A stretch of DNA of 64,000 bases from JAGVSR01 sp963742405 (GTDB taxonomy: Bacteria; Pseudomonadota; Alphaproteobacteria; Rhizobiales; Hyphomicrobiaceae), in contig CAVUMB010000010.1 of NCBI GenBank assembly GCA_963742405.1, positions 62,001 to 126,000 on the forward strand. The letters are read 5' to 3'. Both the position numbers and the translations under genes were made by a program. Numbering within the stretch: position 1 is the first letter of the stretch; every line of letters starts with the position of its first letter. Shown here in pieces: positions 62,233 to 64,000 of this stretch. The notes below the pieces were generated by a model. The model saw only the letters and a list, made by a program, of their open reading frames with translations, made no database searches and had not been told where the DNA came from.

Positions 62233-63675
62233 TCAGCCCGGCACCTGCAGCAACATCGCCTTGCCTTCACGGCGGATACCGACAATCCAGGTCCCCTGCC
62301 GCGTCGCAAGCGCTTGTTCAAGATCAGCGATTGCCGCGATCGGCTGCCGCTGCAGTTCCGTGATGACGTCGCCAGGCTGAAAGCCTAGCCGTTGCGCCAG
62401 CGAACCCGGCCGCAACGAAATGATCGCAACGCCGTCGCCTTCATCGATCCCCAGTTCGTCGGCCAGCCCTGGGAGAATGTTCGAAACCCGCGCGCCGTCG
62501 AAGGGATGCGCGCCGGCAAGGTTGCGCACATCGTCCTTGCCGGGTTGCGGGGGAGCGGCGAGCGTCAGGTTGATCGTCACCGGCCGGCTGTTGCGCAAAA
62601 GGTCGATCTGTGAGGTATTGCCGACGCCGCGCGTCGTCATTCGATAATAAACCGCCCTTGGATCGGCGACTTCAAATCCATCGACGCGCGTAATGACGTC
62701 GCCCGCCTGCAACCCGGCCGCAGCACCCGGCCCTCGGTTCGACACCCGCGAAACGACCGCACCCGAGATACGGTCAAGACCCAGCGCCTCGGCGATCTCG
62801 CGGTTGACCGGCTCAAGCAGCGCGCCGAGCCACGGCCGCTCGACTTTACGTCCCGCAGCCGTGCTCTCGACATAGAGCCGGACAAGGTTTGAGGGAATGG
62901 CAAAGCCGATCCCTTGCGATCCTCCGGTCTGACTAAAAATCATCGTATTGATGCCGATCAGCCGGCCGGACATGTCGATCAGAGCGCCGCCGGAGTTGCC
63001 CGGATTGATGGCCGCATCCGTTTGAATAAAAACCTGACTGTCTGATTTGCCGATTTCGGTGCGAGCCAGCGCCGAGACGATGCCCGACGTCACGGTCTGG
63101 CCGACGCCGAACGGATTCCCGATGGCAAGGACCAGATCGCCGACTTCAAGCGTATCGCTGTCTTCGAAGGCGATGACGGGAAACCGGCCGGTGCCGCCCT
63201 CGATCTTCAAAATGGCGATATCGGTCTTGTCGTCCTGCACCACAACGCGCGCGTCGTATTCCCGTTTGTCGGCCAGTGCTACGCGAATTTCGGTTTCGCC
63301 CCGACCCTTGATCACATGCGTGTTGGTAACGATCGTGCCGTCATCGGCGACGATCACGCCGGATCCCAGCGAACTTTGCACGCGCTCGGAGGGTCGTCCG
63401 AAGCGGTCACCAAAGAACTGACGGAAGAAGGGATCGTTGGCAAAGGGCGACGAAAAGGCCTGCACGCGCCGCCGGACATAGACATTGACGACGGCGGGCG
63501 AGGCCTTGCGAGCGATCGGCGCAAAGGAATATTGCACCAGTTCGCGCGACGGCGGCACCTGCTTCTCAGCTTTTTGCTGCGCCTGGCTCTCCGAGGCGAC
63601 CGCAAATCCGAAAATGGCCGCGACAGCAAGAAGCCCGGCCAAACCAACGGTCCAGGCGATGGCTCGGTTTCGCAT
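62233..63675 (-). CDS. Do-type periplasmic serine protease (DegP/DegQ family)
   Basis: A 480-residue HtrA protease. N-terminal membrane/signal segment 8-28, then the trypsin-like domain with His120 (VTNTHVIKG), Asp152 (DKTDIAILKI) and Ser228 (NPGNSGGALI), and two PDZ domains (about 290-385 and 400-480). It degrades or refolds misfolded envelope proteins. ATG at 63675 has GAGG six bases upstream; ATG at 63705 is an alternative. It follows rplQ past that operon's terminator, as in many Hyphomicrobiales. Confidence 0.95.
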   Translation of the reverse strand: MRNRAIAWTVGLAGLLAVAAIFGFAVASESQAQQKAEKQVPPSRELVQYSFAPIARKASPAVVNVYVRRRVQAFSSPFANDPFFRQFFGDRFGRPSERVQSSLGSGVIVADDGTIVTNTHVIKGRGETEIRVALADKREYDARVVVQDDKTDIAILKIEGGTGRFPVIAFEDSDTLEVGDLVLAIGNPFGVGQTVTSGIVSALARTEIGKSDSQVFIQTDAAINPGNSGGALIDMSGRLIGINTMIFSQTGGSQGIGFAIPSNLVRLYVESTAAGRKVERPWLGALLEPVNREIAEALGLDRISGAVVSRVSNRGPGAAAGLQAGDVITRVDGFEVADPRAVYYRMTTRGVGNTSQIDLLRNSRPVTINLTLAAPPQPGKDDVRNLAGAHPFDGARVSNILPGLADELGIDEGDGVAIISLRPGSLAQRLGFQPGDVITELQRQPIAAIADLEQALATRQGTWIVGIRREGKAMLLQVPG

Positions 63676-63784
63676 CAAGATCCTCGATGGCTTCGGACTT
63701 GGCATACTGAGACATGCGTGCAAGCGACGATATAGGCGATGTGCCCGGCAAGACCAAGGCGCGCGGGCCGCCGCGTCAAAATGC

Positions 63785-63814
63785 AAAACGCCCGCCGGGT
63801 TCGAACGGCAGGCG
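63785..63814 (-). terminator. Intrinsic terminator after rplQ
   Basis: CGCCTGCCG (63814-63806, minus strand) pairs with CGGCGGGCG (63797-63789), with one T-G pair, followed by TTTT. It marks the end of the ribosomal protein/rpoA operon entering the window from the right. Confidence 0.85.
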
Positions 63815-63840
63815 CCTCGCAGGGATCAGAAGGCAACAGC

Positions 63841-64000
63841 TTAAACACCAGCCTCTTCACGAGCGGCGACGTCGGCCTCGTGCCGGGCCTTGTCGTCGGC
63901 GCCCTTGACGCTCTCGTCGCGGTCCACGAGTTCGATAACGGCGCGCGGAGCGCTGTCGCCATACCGGAACCCGGCCTTCATGACGCGGGCATAACCGCCG
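63841..64000 (-). CDS. rplQ: 50S ribosomal protein L17, C-terminal part
   Basis: The last 52 residues: GGYARVMKAGFRYGD, APRAVIELVDRDESVKGADD, then an acidic/Ala-rich alphaproteobacterial tail ending in TAA at 63841. GGYTRV/AR-x-x-K-x-G-x-RxGD-x-A-x-M/R-A-x-IELV is the L17 core. The rest, probably preceded by rpoA, lies outside the window. Confidence 0.95.
   Translation of the reverse strand, partial: GGYARVMKAGFRYGDSAPRAVIELVDRDESVKGADDKARHEADVAAREEAGV

Overview
The window is high-GC DNA from an alphaproteobacterium, most likely of the order Hyphomicrobiales (rhizobia and relatives). This is inferred from gene order and protein families: the block rplQ, Do-type protease, rarA, crcB, RluC-type pseudouridine synthase, HAD phosphatase, ATP12; the clpS-clpA pair; glnB-glnA behind a sigma-54 promoter; DUF1489; an EipA-like DUF1134 protein; a phasin; and biotin-dependent propionyl-CoA carboxylase. 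I see no insertion sequence, prophage, CRISPR array or integrase. It reads as a chromosomal core segment with scattered poorly characterised envelope genes.

Left third (1-21.6 kb): a beta-alanine/valine catabolic pair (omega-amino-acid aminotransferase end, mmsA), ferredoxin-NADP reductase with a readable promoter, then envelope genes (NodB-type deacetylase, EipA-like protein, two adjacent L,D-transpeptidases), photolyase, a TPR protein, a hotdog thioesterase and the NAD(P)HX repair enzyme. The nitrogen genes glnB-glnA follow. From 15.7 to 20.6 kb lies a worn stretch: a gene-poor kilobase, then a DUF4846 gene, an NlpC/P60 gene and a glutathione S-transferase gene, all split by several frame changes, around one intact leucyl-aminopeptidase gene.

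Middle (21.6-46 kb): a three-gene run of a DUF1489 protein, a HisC-like aminotransferase and a flavoprotein related to the N-terminal half of SelD fusions; small secreted proteins; an isoprenylcysteine-methyltransferase-like protein with a DUF4287-like partner; MgtE; two tandem NodB deacetylases; tRNA-Leu(GAG); lipB; a LysR regulator with a palindromic operator, divergent from a very small Lys/Ala-rich peptide gene; the propionyl-CoA carboxylase biotin-carrying subunit; clpA-clpS; a phasin with a PhaR-type operator; and a D-Ala-D-Ala carboxypeptidase carrying a SPOR domain.

Right third (46-64 kb): a VWA protein and a membrane J-domain protein, putA (one frame change), panC, a second J-domain protein, a nucleoside-type transporter, PsiE, an SMI1/KNR4 protein, the carboxylase beta subunit (one frame change), and the conserved run up to rplQ, interrupted by a Tae4-like amidase gene.

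Functionally the window joins amino-acid and propionyl-CoA catabolism (mmsA, putA, pccA/pccB), PII-controlled nitrogen assimilation, and a cell-wall set (three NodB deacetylases, two L,D-transpeptidases, a D,D-carboxypeptidase, an NlpC/P60 remnant and a Tae4-like amidase). The strongest oddities are the cluster of frameshifted genes, the NodB subfamily with a shared N-terminal block and cysteine pair, the orphan Tae4-like amidase, and several hairpin-rich intergenic repeats. I found no convincing wholly new system.
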